From a virus, in the IMG/VR virus record IMGVR_UViG_3300021956_000090, positions 1 through 21,454 of that record: 21,454 nucleotides of DNA; one strand, given 5' to 3'. Position numbers and translations under genes: made by a program. The notes beneath the pieces were generated by a model, which saw only the letters and a list, made by a program, of their open reading frames with translations, was not told the origin of the DNA and searched no databases. This document shows, in pieces, positions 1 through 7,211 of the stretch (positions are counted from its first letter, which is position 1; each line of letters opens with the position of its first letter).

Positions 1-528
1 TGGAAATCATCGTACAAGCCTGACTACTCAGGCGGGAAAGCCGCTGGGGAGGCTGGTGTGCGAATCAACCTTGCCGCGTTGTTTGTCAAATCGTCCAAAC
101 GCTACGCAAAAGACGAGCAGGCATCTGCGTTGCTGGCGTCAAAATTGAAGGCTAAGACCACGGCGTTTTTGAAACCGATGGAGCATAAGCTCCCCATCAC
201 GGCGTCGAAGTACAATGAACTGCTCCGCCTTGGGTACGCCAATATTGGAAGCATGGCCGCGGGCTGGAATGCCGCCGCAAGCCGGTTTGGTGTGCGTGGC
301 GTGCCGAACTGGATCAGCCGTCACGGTAACAAGCACGGGTCTATTTCCATCACCGAAACCGCAACCGGGTTTGCTTTTTCGGCGGTGAACAACACCAAAC
401 ACCGCAACTCTAGTTTCTTCCAGTCACAGCTCCAAATGGCGGTGACGGCGCAGGCTGCAAAGATGGAGAGGCGGTCAAATTACGTCACACTTCAAAACGC
501 CAAAAAGGCAGGGTTTAACGTGCTATGA
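1..528 (+). CDS. Phage morphogenesis protein, 5' end outside window
   Basis: The reading frame is open from the first base of the window, so the true start lies upstream and only the last 175 residues are visible. An internal GTG at 58 has no good ribosome binding site and is probably not the start. The protein is basic, with Lys/Ala-rich helical segments in the first half and a more beta-like second half. I do not recognise a family. Its position directly before a tape-measure-like gene, with a 4-base ATGA overlap at 525, suggests a head-tail joining, tail-completion or minor tail role. That function is inferred from gene order only. Confidence 0.7.
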   Translation, partial: WKSSYKPDYSGGKAAGEAGVRINLAALFVKSSKRYAKDEQASALLASKLKAKTTAFLKPMEHKLPITASKYNELLRLGYANIGSMAAGWNAAASRFGVRGVPNWISRHGNKHGSISITETATGFAFSAVNNTKHRNSSFFQSQLQMAVTAQAAKMERRSNYVTLQNAKKAGFNVL

Positions 529-1859
529 TCAAAGCAGAAATGGGGCTGGATATTGGCGGGCTTCAAAAGGGGCTCGACGACGCAAAAACGGCAATCGGCA
601 AGTTTGCCAAGCAAGCCGCGACCGTGGGCGGGCCATTGTCCGAGGTTGGCGGCATGGTCTCGGGCTCATTTGCCAAAATTTCGCAAGTCGCCGCCGCTGC
701 CATGTCTCCACTCGGCGCTGCTGTTGTTGGCATCGGTGCAGCCGCTGCGGTGGCTGGCGCCGGGATCAAAGGCATGATGGATTCCGTTGCCCGTGGTAAA
801 GAGTTGACGATGCTGGCGGAGCAGACATCAACAACCGTGCCGCAGTTGATGACGCTTGAAAAAGTCTTCGGTCGCGTTGGGGTCAGCATGGAAGAATTGC
901 CCGCCATGATGGCCAAATTCAACGGCGCGATGGGCGACATTGGCGATCCATCCAGCAAGGCGGCAATGGCACTGGCCAAGGTTGGCATTTCGGCGCAAGA
1001 CTTTCAAGGTAAGGACTATTATGAGTCCTTAAAACTGGTGGCCGGCGGCATGGACCGAGCAGCTTCGGCAACGGATCGCATGACGGTTGCCAGCGCCTTG
1101 TTCGGCGCGCGAAAAGGAAACCTGTTGCTGCCGGCGATGAAGGGAGAAGTCTTTGATCAAGCCGAACGCAAAGCAAACCCGGTGGCGCAGATCTACGAAG
1201 ATTTCGGGCCGGTGTTTGGCCAGTTCCAGTACCTCATCAAGCGGTTCTCGGTCAGCTTGGATCCGTTTTTTGCGGCGATGGCGTCATACATTATCCCAAA
1301 CCTCGTCCGTGTTGCGGCTAAGTTTGAAAGCATTGCTCCAATGCTTGTCGAAGCAGGGCTGCAAATTGGGGAAGGGCTTGCGGTTGGCGCGCTGTTGCTT
1401 GGCAAAGTCGTCGATAACTTATCTGAAAACTCTGAGGCGTTGAAAAAAAGCGTCAGCATTGCAGCGTCTCTTGCAACTGGAGATTTTGTTGGGGCAATGC
1501 AAAAAATGATGCCGGAAGCCGCTGGCGGTGGAGAGCAGAAAAGCGGATTCTTTGATGACCTCATTGCCGAGGTGAACAAAGTCAGGGATTCGTTTAGAAA
1601 TCCTGAGGGCGGGCTGAACACAGTCGACACGGGCATCAAAAAATTGACACAAGCCCCCAGCATGATTGCCAACTCGCTCGCTAAAGTTGGCGGCGGTGGC
1701 GGCGTGTTCTCCAGCGCGGCAAATGACATCGACATTCAACGCGACCAGCTCCGAATGCAAACGCGCATGGCTACGGCGCTGGAGGCATTTGTGCAAAAGT
1801 TTCAAGCTGAACCAAACCCCTACCTTGGAATGACCCCGGGGGCAGGAACCACCGCTTAA
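525..1859 (+). CDS. Short tail tape-measure-like protein
   Basis: 444 residues. The start ATG overlaps the previous stop by 4 bases. The N-terminus (LDIGGLQKGLDDAKTAIGKF) looks like the opening helices of tape measure proteins. A long Ala/Gly-rich hydrophobic stretch follows at about residues 55-85, then helical segments rich in Met, Ala and Lys (about 95-210), a second hydrophobic helical region (about 245-300) and a Gly-rich linker near 390. Tape measure proteins set tail length, span the tail tube and assist DNA entry. By the usual rule of about 0.15 nm per residue this one would fit a short tail, near 65 nm. No peptidase or lysozyme domain is visible. It could instead be another membrane-interacting minor tail or ejection protein. 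Confidence 0.65.
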   Translation: MIKAEMGLDIGGLQKGLDDAKTAIGKFAKQAATVGGPLSEVGGMVSGSFAKISQVAAAAMSPLGAAVVGIGAAAAVAGAGIKGMMDSVARGKELTMLAEQTSTTVPQLMTLEKVFGRVGVSMEELPAMMAKFNGAMGDIGDPSSKAAMALAKVGISAQDFQGKDYYESLKLVAGGMDRAASATDRMTVASALFGARKGNLLLPAMKGEVFDQAERKANPVAQIYEDFGPVFGQFQYLIKRFSVSLDPFFAAMASYIIPNLVRVAAKFESIAPMLVEAGLQIGEGLAVGALLLGKVVDNLSENSEALKKSVSIAASLATGDFVGAMQKMMPEAAGGGEQKSGFFDDLIAEVNKVRDSFRNPEGGLNTVDTGIKKLTQAPSMIANSLAKVGGGGGVFSSAANDIDIQRDQLRMQTRMATALEAFVQKFQAEPNPYLGMTPGAGTTA

Positions 1860-1860
1860 T

Positions 1861-2529
1861 ATGGCTAAAGTCCTCGTCAAAGAAGAATACTCGCGCGACA
1901 TCACCGGAATCATTGTCCGCACCGCGACGTATCAAGACATCGAAGACATCACTCCTGACGCTGACGCTAGGTCATGGCGCCAAGAACACGTCGACGCGGT
2001 TTATACGACCGTTGAGGAAAGCGTTTACGAGCAAGGCGCCCCAGTCTGGGCGGCGGATGCAACGGTGCAGAGTGAGCCGCTTGAGACAAACCATTACTTT
2101 GCGCCGATGGAGCAGGCCGTGCGCGAAAACTGGCTGCGTTGGAAAAAGAACCCGAACGACCCCAACTTTCAACCAACCAATTCACAACCGGATGTTTCAT
2201 CTTCAAAACCTTGGAAACCAGAGCTTGAGGGCGAGGAATATTTCGCTTGGCTTTATTCGCTGATTCAACGCGGGCAAGAGATGTATTTCGCGCCTCGAAT
2301 GATGGTGCGCATGACCATTCTCGAAAATGACCCGCCCAACGCCGAACGGCTCGGGCTTGTGGATCAACCCGAACAACACGGGTTTACAGGAACGGTTCCG
2401 GCGGGCGTTGACTTCCTTTTGAGTGCTGCCCGAGGCCAGCAGGAAGGCAACAAATGGCGCAACACCTACGAGTGGATGGGATCCGCTCCCGGTGGCTGGG
2501 ATCAGACGATTTACAACCCCGGCGTATGA
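1861..2529 (+). CDS. Hypothetical phage structural protein
   Basis: 222 residues, beginning one base after the previous stop (TAA-T-ATG), so probably translated by reinitiation. The protein is acidic and rich in Trp, Tyr and Pro: a charged N-terminal part, a Pro/Asn-rich stretch near residues 95-115, and a C-terminal part with GFTGTVPAGVDF near 180 and a Trp-rich end. There is no signal peptide or membrane segment. I do not recognise the family. Placement between the tape-measure-like gene and the fibre genes argues for a tail-tip, baseplate or adaptor component, by context only. Its last four bases overlap the next gene. Confidence 0.7.
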   Translation: MAKVLVKEEYSRDITGIIVRTATYQDIEDITPDADARSWRQEHVDAVYTTVEESVYEQGAPVWAADATVQSEPLETNHYFAPMEQAVRENWLRWKKNPNDPNFQPTNSQPDVSSSKPWKPELEGEEYFAWLYSLIQRGQEMYFAPRMMVRMTILENDPPNAERLGLVDQPEQHGFTGTVPAGVDFLLSAARGQQEGNKWRNTYEWMGSAPGGWDQTIYNPGV

Positions 2530-3089
2530 GTTACATCCCTCCCTATTTCGAGCGCGGGAAGCCGATTGAGGCGTCCAAGCTTAACACGATAATTGACCTC
2601 CTCAGGCAGGCAATCGTGCAACCTGGGCGCGGGTACAGCGTAACTCGCAACTGGGGCGGGACGTCGTTGAGCATCATCGACAAATCAACGGCGACAGGAT
2701 CGGGCGGCGGCGGCACCGCTGAAGCATTTTGCCCATTCAAGGTCACAGATGCTAGCGACGCCGAGGGACTGAAAGTTCTAGTACAGTGGGGCGTGATGGC
2801 TGGGAGAATCCCAACCGGCATGTTTCCGAACGATGATCCGCAACTGAAGCTGGACATCACCGGAACGTGCTATGTCTACGCACAAATTGATTGGGATCGA
2901 AACACGCTACAATCGACTGGGTGCAGCTTTACGACTTCAACGGACGTGCGCACAAACACCACGACGAGCACTTTCCAGCTTGTGGCGACCGTGCACGTTG
3001 ACACGACCGGCACGGATCCGGTGATCGATAAGATCATGAACGTCTGCTTGCAGCCAATCGAATCACCCTGCGGGCTGGCCGCATCTTAA
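2526..3089 (+). CDS. Hypothetical tail/baseplate-region protein
   Basis: 187 residues from the ATG at 2526, which overlaps the previous stop as ATGA. An in-frame ATG at 2454 lies deep inside the preceding gene and is not needed. The N-terminus (MSYIPPYFERGKPIEASKLN) followed by a helix resembles the short assembly helix seen at the front of many small phage tail-tip proteins. After a Gly-rich linker near residue 60 the rest is Thr-rich and beta-like, as in trimeric fibre or spike proteins. No family is recognised with certainty. It sits in an operon with structural genes and probably belongs to the virion. Confidence 0.7.
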   Translation: MSYIPPYFERGKPIEASKLNTIIDLLRQAIVQPGRGYSVTRNWGGTSLSIIDKSTATGSGGGGTAEAFCPFKVTDASDAEGLKVLVQWGVMAGRIPTGMFPNDDPQLKLDITGTCYVYAQIDWDRNTLQSTGCSFTTSTDVRTNTTTSTFQLVATVHVDTTGTDPVIDKIMNVCLQPIESPCGLAAS

Positions 3090-3090
3090 T

Positions 3091-4152
3091 ATGGGGTTCC
3101 TGGCGTGGCGAAAAGCGCACTACACGGTCACATGCTCGCTTTCCGTAGCAATCAAAGACACGGCAACCGGCGTCGACATCTCTGGGACTTTTACCCACGC
3201 AACGCCCGCTAGGGGAAGTCAAGGCATCACGCCGGCATCCATTGCGGCAAGGTTCGACGAGTGCGGCGGAGTTCCATTTTCTAACTCTGCACGCGTGGGA
3301 TTTGGCCTAAACCTAAACGCGAGTTCATACAACACCGCAGCCGGGTTCACTCGCGCGCCGAAGCGTCTCAAATGGGGGGACTGGGTTTACAACACGCCGG
3401 TCCTAAGCAATGGCGGACTGCTCAATGGAGATACGTTCCCAGTTGAAATGTACCTCCAAGTCTCGGAAGACACTGAGCTTCCGGACACAATTGACAACCT
3501 CCCGTTGACGCTTCGAAAAGGCCAGACGCTAACAGTGGGGGTGAGCACAACGGGCGTTCGCCGATGGTATCTCTGGGGAGGGCCAAAGGCTTACCCAGAG
3601 GCCGCAAAAACCCGCAACTGGGCATACAACAGCGACCCCATCGCCGCTTCTGGTGGCCTGCTTAACGGACTGCCGGCAAATTACAATACATGCCTGATCT
3701 CGGATTCAGCAGTGGAGTTCATCGACCCGCCCATCGACAACGTGACCAGTTTGTTTGTGGGCCAAGTGATTCAATGCTGCAATGGCGTCTGGGATTACGC
3801 CAGCGCTGGCGACGATACGCCATGGATGGGGCCGAATTTTGATTGCGTTGACTTTAATCAGATACAGGCATTCCTTCCTTCAAACTCTGAACCGCCGGGC
3901 CTGCTCCCATTTCCAAACCTCTTCCTTGGGTATTACCCTCCACCTCAATTTCAAGACCCGCAGTCTATCCGTTACCGTGTGCAGTTTGCTGCCAGTGGCG
4001 ACAAGACGATCTATCTGATTTTCGAGGACACAGGCGGCAACACCTATCAGGGATTGGTGACGATGGACACCAGCAACTCTTGGAGTGGCAGCAACGCCTA
4101 CGGGACCACGACCGTGGATGTAACTTACAATTACACTCTTGCACCCGTATGA
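3091..4152 (+). CDS. Hypothetical structural protein, beta-rich
   Basis: 353 residues; the start follows the previous stop by one base (TAA-T-ATG). Composition is rich in Asn, Thr, Gly, Pro and aromatics with few charged stretches, typical of an extended beta structure in tail tip or fibre proteins. A repeated theme is visible: Y-N-T-P-V-L-S-N-GGLLNGDTF near residue 100 and Y-N-S-D-P-I-A-A-S-GGLLNGLPA near 185. This suggests an internal duplication of a loop of about 12 residues. No enzymatic motif is evident. The position between tape-measure-like and collagen-like fibre genes suggests a tail-tip or host-contact role. The next gene overlaps by 4 bases. Confidence 0.7.
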   Translation: MGFLAWRKAHYTVTCSLSVAIKDTATGVDISGTFTHATPARGSQGITPASIAARFDECGGVPFSNSARVGFGLNLNASSYNTAAGFTRAPKRLKWGDWVYNTPVLSNGGLLNGDTFPVEMYLQVSEDTELPDTIDNLPLTLRKGQTLTVGVSTTGVRRWYLWGGPKAYPEAAKTRNWAYNSDPIAASGGLLNGLPANYNTCLISDSAVEFIDPPIDNVTSLFVGQVIQCCNGVWDYASAGDDTPWMGPNFDCVDFNQIQAFLPSNSEPPGLLPFPNLFLGYYPPPQFQDPQSIRYRVQFAASGDKTIYLIFEDTGGNTYQGLVTMDTSNSWSGSNAYGTTTVDVTYNYTLAPV

Positions 4153-4367
4153 TCCCAAACTGGCTTGCTCAAGACCGACAGCGCATTTGCTCCGAGTGCT
4201 TGCAAAAAGCAGATTGCAAGGCCAAGTTTCTGATGTTGCACGATGACATGCAGTGCCAGGAGGGCCGGCAACTCACAAAAGATGACGCCATCGCCGCCCG
4301 GGCATGGCCACAGGGCGCCGACCGCATCAGTGGTTGTTGTGACCCTATCGGCGCGGGCTGGGGCTAA
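4149..4367 (+). CDS. Small Cys-rich protein, possible zinc binder
   Basis: 72 residues from the ATG at 4149, which overlaps the stop of the preceding gene (ATGA). Cysteines at about residues 14, 17, 23 and 36 are spaced C-x2-C-x5-C-x12-C, with a further CC pair near 63-64. That spacing suggests one zinc or Fe-S site. The conserved-looking middle contains DDAIAARAWP. Similar small Cys-rich proteins occur in phage tail clusters, but I cannot give a function. Being fused by overlap to the structural operon, it may be a virion part or an assembly chaperone. It is the last gene before a promoter-like gap at 4368-4415. Confidence 0.7.
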   Translation: MIPNWLAQDRQRICSECLQKADCKAKFLMLHDDMQCQEGRQLTKDDAIAARAWPQGADRISGCCDPIGAGWG

Positions 4368-4368
4368 T

Positions 4369-4396
4369 TTGACGGGGCTGTAAACTGTGGTATCGT
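4369..4396 (+). promoter_or_regulatory. Promoter-like TTGACG-N16-TATCGT
   Basis: The 48-base gap between two genes holds TTGACG at 4369-4374 and TATCGT at 4391-4396, separated by exactly 16 bases. The next ATG is at 4416, so a short leader of about 12 bases without a clear ribosome binding site would be produced. A second copy with the same spacer length and an identical -10 box lies at 20995-21022. Promoter activity is inferred from resemblance to housekeeping-sigma promoters. Confidence 0.5.
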
Positions 4397-4415
4397 TTAC
4401 TGCGCCCCCTTTTGT

Positions 4416-4736
4416 ATGGTAGCGTCTGAATTTAGCGACACGGTGACAGTGGGCACGGATTATGTCCAAGGGATCCAATTGCAGGCGGGCGCAGGCTATC
4501 CTTTTCTTGACCTCACCGAGTTTGTCTTTTCGGGCAACCTTCAAAACTCAGCAGGCACACAACTCGCTGAACTCGATTTTGTGCTGGTGACACCGACTTG
4601 CGTACAAGCTCGGATTCCGCGCACGACAACTGCAACGCTTCCACGCCAATTTGGGGCGCGGATGAACATCCACTTTAAAGCAACCTCAACGGCGGAGCTT
4701 TTGCCTTTGGCCGTCGGCAGAATATCCATCGTATGA
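4416..4736 (+). CDS. Small tail protein, unknown function
   Basis: 106 residues, first gene after the promoter-like gap. It is almost all beta-prone with alternating hydrophobic residues (for example AELDFVLVTPTCVQARIP near 50-67) and Thr/Ala-rich turns; no helix-rich, membrane or catalytic region is visible. Small beta-sandwich proteins just before fibre genes are often fibre-attachment or baseplate components, but I do not recognise this one. It overlaps the next gene by 4 bases and probably shares a transcript with the two fibre genes that follow. Confidence 0.65.
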   Translation: MVASEFSDTVTVGTDYVQGIQLQAGAGYPFLDLTEFVFSGNLQNSAGTQLAELDFVLVTPTCVQARIPRTTTATLPRQFGARMNIHFKATSTAELLPLAVGRISIV

Positions 4737-5050
4737 GCTGCGAAAATACTTGCAACGAAGGTCTTGTCATCACGTTACTCCAAGGTCCGCCTGGGGTGCC
4801 CGGTACTGGCGGAGGCGGCGGCGGCAACTGGTATCTCTCGCAGTTTGAAGGTGATGGCGTTGTCTCAAGTTTCCACCCAATCAATGGGTTTTCCACGACG
4901 CAAGCCGAACGCTATCAGGTCGTAATTGATGGCTCTATCCAAGAGCCGAACTACAGTTACGACATTCTCGAAGATAATGGCGGCACGCTTCTTTTTCCCG
5001 TCCCGATTTACGCGGGCGCTCGAATTTCGGTAGTTACACAAAACACATAA
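4733..5050 (+). CDS. Short fibre protein with collagen-like stub
   Basis: 105 residues, starting at an ATGA overlap. The N-terminus has four Cys/Asn-rich residues, then a very short collagen-like run (GPPGVPG, about residues 18-24) and a poly-Gly linker. A beta domain follows at about 33-103, containing YQVVIDGSIQEPNYSY and the ending ARISVV. That domain resembles residues 436-518 of the large fibre encoded next ([15 protein letters not shown] and STIDVL at matching positions), so the two genes share a paralogous module. Probably a tail fibre or adaptor protein. The match was made by eye. Confidence 0.7.
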   Translation: MSCENTCNEGLVITLLQGPPGVPGTGGGGGGNWYLSQFEGDGVVSSFHPINGFSTTQAERYQVVIDGSIQEPNYSYDILEDNGGTLLFPVPIYAGARISVVTQNT

Positions 5051-5056
5051 TCATAT

Positions 5057-7114
5057 ATGGCACAAGCACTTACAAAAATTCAAACTGGGATGATTTCCCA
5101 GTCTGCACAGCAAGCCCTTCAGGGGCAGACGGGCGCCACGGGCCCTCAGGGCATTCAGGGCCAAATCGGGGATTCCGGTCCTCAGGGGATTCAAGGCCCC
5201 GTGGGTGCCACGGGCCCTGTGGGAGCTACGGGCCTAAGTATCACGGGCGCAACGGGCCAACAAGGGATTCAAGGCATCCAAGGCGAAGTTGGGCCGAGCG
5301 GGTTGCGTGGATTGCAGGGCGAGGTTGGCCCGAGCGGCGCCTCTGGCTTACAGGGCGAGGTTGGCCCGAGCGGCCCGCAGGGTGCCACCGGAACACAAGG
5401 CCCGATCGGAAGCACGGGCGCTACGGGCCCTCAGGGTGCAACTGGGCTTGGCGACAAATACTCCACCTATTCCACGACAACACTTACAATCGGCAACGGA
5501 ACTCAGTCGCTCTATGTTGAGCCTGGTCTTAGCTACACGCAAAATCAACCCGTCATCATTTCGCACACGGGCGGCACCGAGCACATGCACGGCACCGTAA
5601 ACGGGTACGACAAGATTGCAGGCGGGCTGTCCGTAAGCGTCAGCACTCACACCGGTTCGGGAACCTTCTCAGCGTGGATTGTCAACCTCGAAGGCGCGAT
5701 TGGTGCAGTGGGCGCAACGGGCCAGACGGGCGCTTCTGGGTTGCAGGGATTGCAAGGCAACGTTGGAGCAACGGGCCAGCAGGGCCCGAGCGGAGCGTCA
5801 GGTTTGCAGGGCGAGGTTGGCCCAAGCGGGTTGCAGGGCGTGCAGGGTGTCGCGGGCGACGTTGGAGCAACGGGCCAGCAGGGCCCGAGCGGTCAGGTGG
5901 GCGCCTCAGGCTTGCAAGGTTTGCAGGGCTCAACCGGCCCAAGCGGCCCTCAGGGCGTGCAGGGCGTTGCGGGCGAAGTTGGCCCCTCGGGTTCGACGGG
6001 CCCCTCGGGCGCTCAGGGCGCTACGGGCGTCGGAGAGCAGGGCGCAACTGGTTTGTCTGGAGACAAATACACAAGCACCAGCACATCGACATTGTCTCTG
6101 ACAACCGGCAGCAAGGTGCTCACTGTTGCCGCTGGCTTGGCGTTGTCGATTGGTCAGGATGTCATCTTGGCGCACGACGCCAACAACCGAATGGAAGGTG
6201 TCATCAGCGACTATAGCTCCGTGACCGGCGCTCTCACCGTTAACGTGACGCACATCCTCGCCGGCAGTGGCTCGCATTCGAGCTGGTCGGTGTCGCTCGC
6301 TGGCGCCGTGGGACAGGTGGGCGCCACGGGTGCCACAGGCCCAGCCGCTCCCGTTTTTGGCGGCGGCGTCCTCAGCCCGCGATTCACGGGCAACGGTGCA
6401 GCGTACACGTTCGGACCGCTCGAAGGTTGGGACGGCCCCATGAACGACGAGACCGGATACCTGGTCTATATCGACGGCGTGTTCCAACGCCCCGACGAAG
6501 TCAATGGTGGCTTCACGATCACCGGCACCGATTACGCGTCGTCTGCGATCGTGTTCCCCTCGGCGATCGCTGACGGATCGACGATCGACGTCCTCGCGAT
6601 TCAAGTGAGCGGTGCTCGCGGCGCGACTGGGGTTCAGGGTGCTACGGGCCCAGCCGGAAGCGGCGGTGGCGGTGGTGGCGAGTGGGACAGCGCTGTTGCG
6701 TATTCCAATGGAGACATCGTGACGTTAAATCATGACGTCTGGGTTGCGTTGCAGTCGTCGACAAATGAGCAGCCTGGGGAGTTCTCCGTTTACTGGCAAC
6801 TCAATCGAGGCGCTACGGGCGCGCAGGGAGCTTCTGGCCCTCAGGGGATTCAAGGCCCCGTGGGCGCTACAGGCCCTCAGGGCGATCCAGGCGGCGCCAC
6901 GGGCGCAACTGGAGTTGGAGAAGTTGGCCCCTCGGGCGCTACGGGCCCCTCGGGCGCGACGGGCGTTGGAGAGCCTGGATCCACGGGAGCTACAGGCCCA
7001 CAGGGCCCTGCTGGTGGAACGTACTCAGTGACAAGCAATTCGCCAAACAACCCTTCCTCTCCGGCGGGATGGCTAACGGATGGAACCGGCGGTTACATCC
7101 CGTTTTACAACTAA
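5057..7114 (+). CDS. Modular collagen-like tail fibre
   Basis: 685 residues. Collagen-like Gly-X-Y tracts lie at about 23-131, 217-334 and 584-655 and are built from GPQGIQG, GATGPQG and GEVGPSG type units; such tracts form trimeric rods in phage fibres. Between them are two paralogous beta domains of about 85 residues (132-216 and 335-419, both opening with GDKY and ending with SW-V-L-GA). A third domain (436-518) is related to the preceding gene. A short carbohydrate-binding-like module at 543-583 has the W-x-AYSNGDIV...YW pattern of CBM5/12 chitin-binding folds. The last 30 residues resemble a fibre tip. Likely the receptor-binding protein. The domain at 6362-6611 differs in codon use from its surroundings. 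Confidence 0.85.
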   Translation: MAQALTKIQTGMISQSAQQALQGQTGATGPQGIQGQIGDSGPQGIQGPVGATGPVGATGLSITGATGQQGIQGIQGEVGPSGLRGLQGEVGPSGASGLQGEVGPSGPQGATGTQGPIGSTGATGPQGATGLGDKYSTYSTTTLTIGNGTQSLYVEPGLSYTQNQPVIISHTGGTEHMHGTVNGYDKIAGGLSVSVSTHTGSGTFSAWIVNLEGAIGAVGATGQTGASGLQGLQGNVGATGQQGPSGASGLQGEVGPSGLQGVQGVAGDVGATGQQGPSGQVGASGLQGLQGSTGPSGPQGVQGVAGEVGPSGSTGPSGAQGATGVGEQGATGLSGDKYTSTSTSTLSLTTGSKVLTVAAGLALSIGQDVILAHDANNRMEGVISDYSSVTGALTVNVTHILAGSGSHSSWSVSLAGAVGQVGATGATGPAAPVFGGGVLSPRFTGNGAAYTFGPLEGWDGPMNDETGYLVYIDGVFQRPDEVNGGFTITGTDYASSAIVFPSAIADGSTIDVLAIQVSGARGATGVQGATGPAGSGGGGGGEWDSAVAYSNGDIVTLNHDVWVALQSSTNEQPGEFSVYWQLNRGATGAQGASGPQGIQGPVGATGPQGDPGGATGATGVGEVGPSGATGPSGATGVGEPGSTGATGPQGPAGGTYSVTSNSPNNPSSPAGWLTDGTGGYIPFYN

Positions 7115-7128
7115 CATTCGTTAACATC

Positions 7129-7165
7129 AAAGCCGCTCAGGAGGAAGCTCTTGGGCGGCTTTTTT
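7129..7165 (+). terminator. Strong intrinsic terminator after tail module
   Basis: The left arm AAAGCCGCTCAGGAG (7129-7143) pairs with CTCTTGGGCGGCTTT (7148-7162) around a GAAG loop. The stem is 15 base pairs with two G-U wobbles, and the T run continues to 7165. It begins 14 bases after the fibre stop codon and ends the structural transcript. Confidence 0.85.
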
Positions 7166-7175
7166 GTGCCCAAAT

Positions 7176-7204
7176 TTGACGCGTTCGCCGCTGTGGCTTA
7201 CCTT
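7176..7204 (+). promoter_or_regulatory. Promoter-like TTGACG-N17-TACCTT before glycosyltransferase
   Basis: TTGACG at 7176-7181 and TACCTT at 7199-7204 with a 17-base spacer lie just downstream of the terminator. The ATG at 7212 sits 7 bases after the -10-like box, about where transcription would start, so the mRNA may be leaderless. The -10 match is weak. The call rests mainly on position and on similarity to the TTGAC boxes at 4369 and 20995. Confidence 0.35.
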
Positions 7205-7211
7205 GACGCCG

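Noticed and set aside
1193-1735. Minus-strand frames of 140-200 codons opposite large + genes (also 563-988, 1419-1922, 13255-13848, 15475-15882)
   Set aside because: No ribosome binding sites, no recognisable domains, and each lies fully opposite a better supported + gene.
5674-6216. Long alternative + frames and minus-strand frames under the collagen-like fibre (also 5289-5600, 5679-6101, 5930-6604 minus)
   Set aside because: They are side-effects of the periodic GGN-NNN-NNN codons; their translations are Arg/Ala/Gly-rich low-complexity sequence, and the fibre frame is clearly the real one.
5057-7114. Repeat array or CRISPR-like signal in the fibre gene
   Set aside because: The repeated words are Gly-X-Y codon units in frame, not separate DNA elements.
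7164-7211. Extended N-terminus of the glycosyltransferase from GTG 7164
   Set aside because: It would start on the T run of the terminator, has no ribosome binding site, and the added residues do not resemble the family; ATG 7212 fits better.
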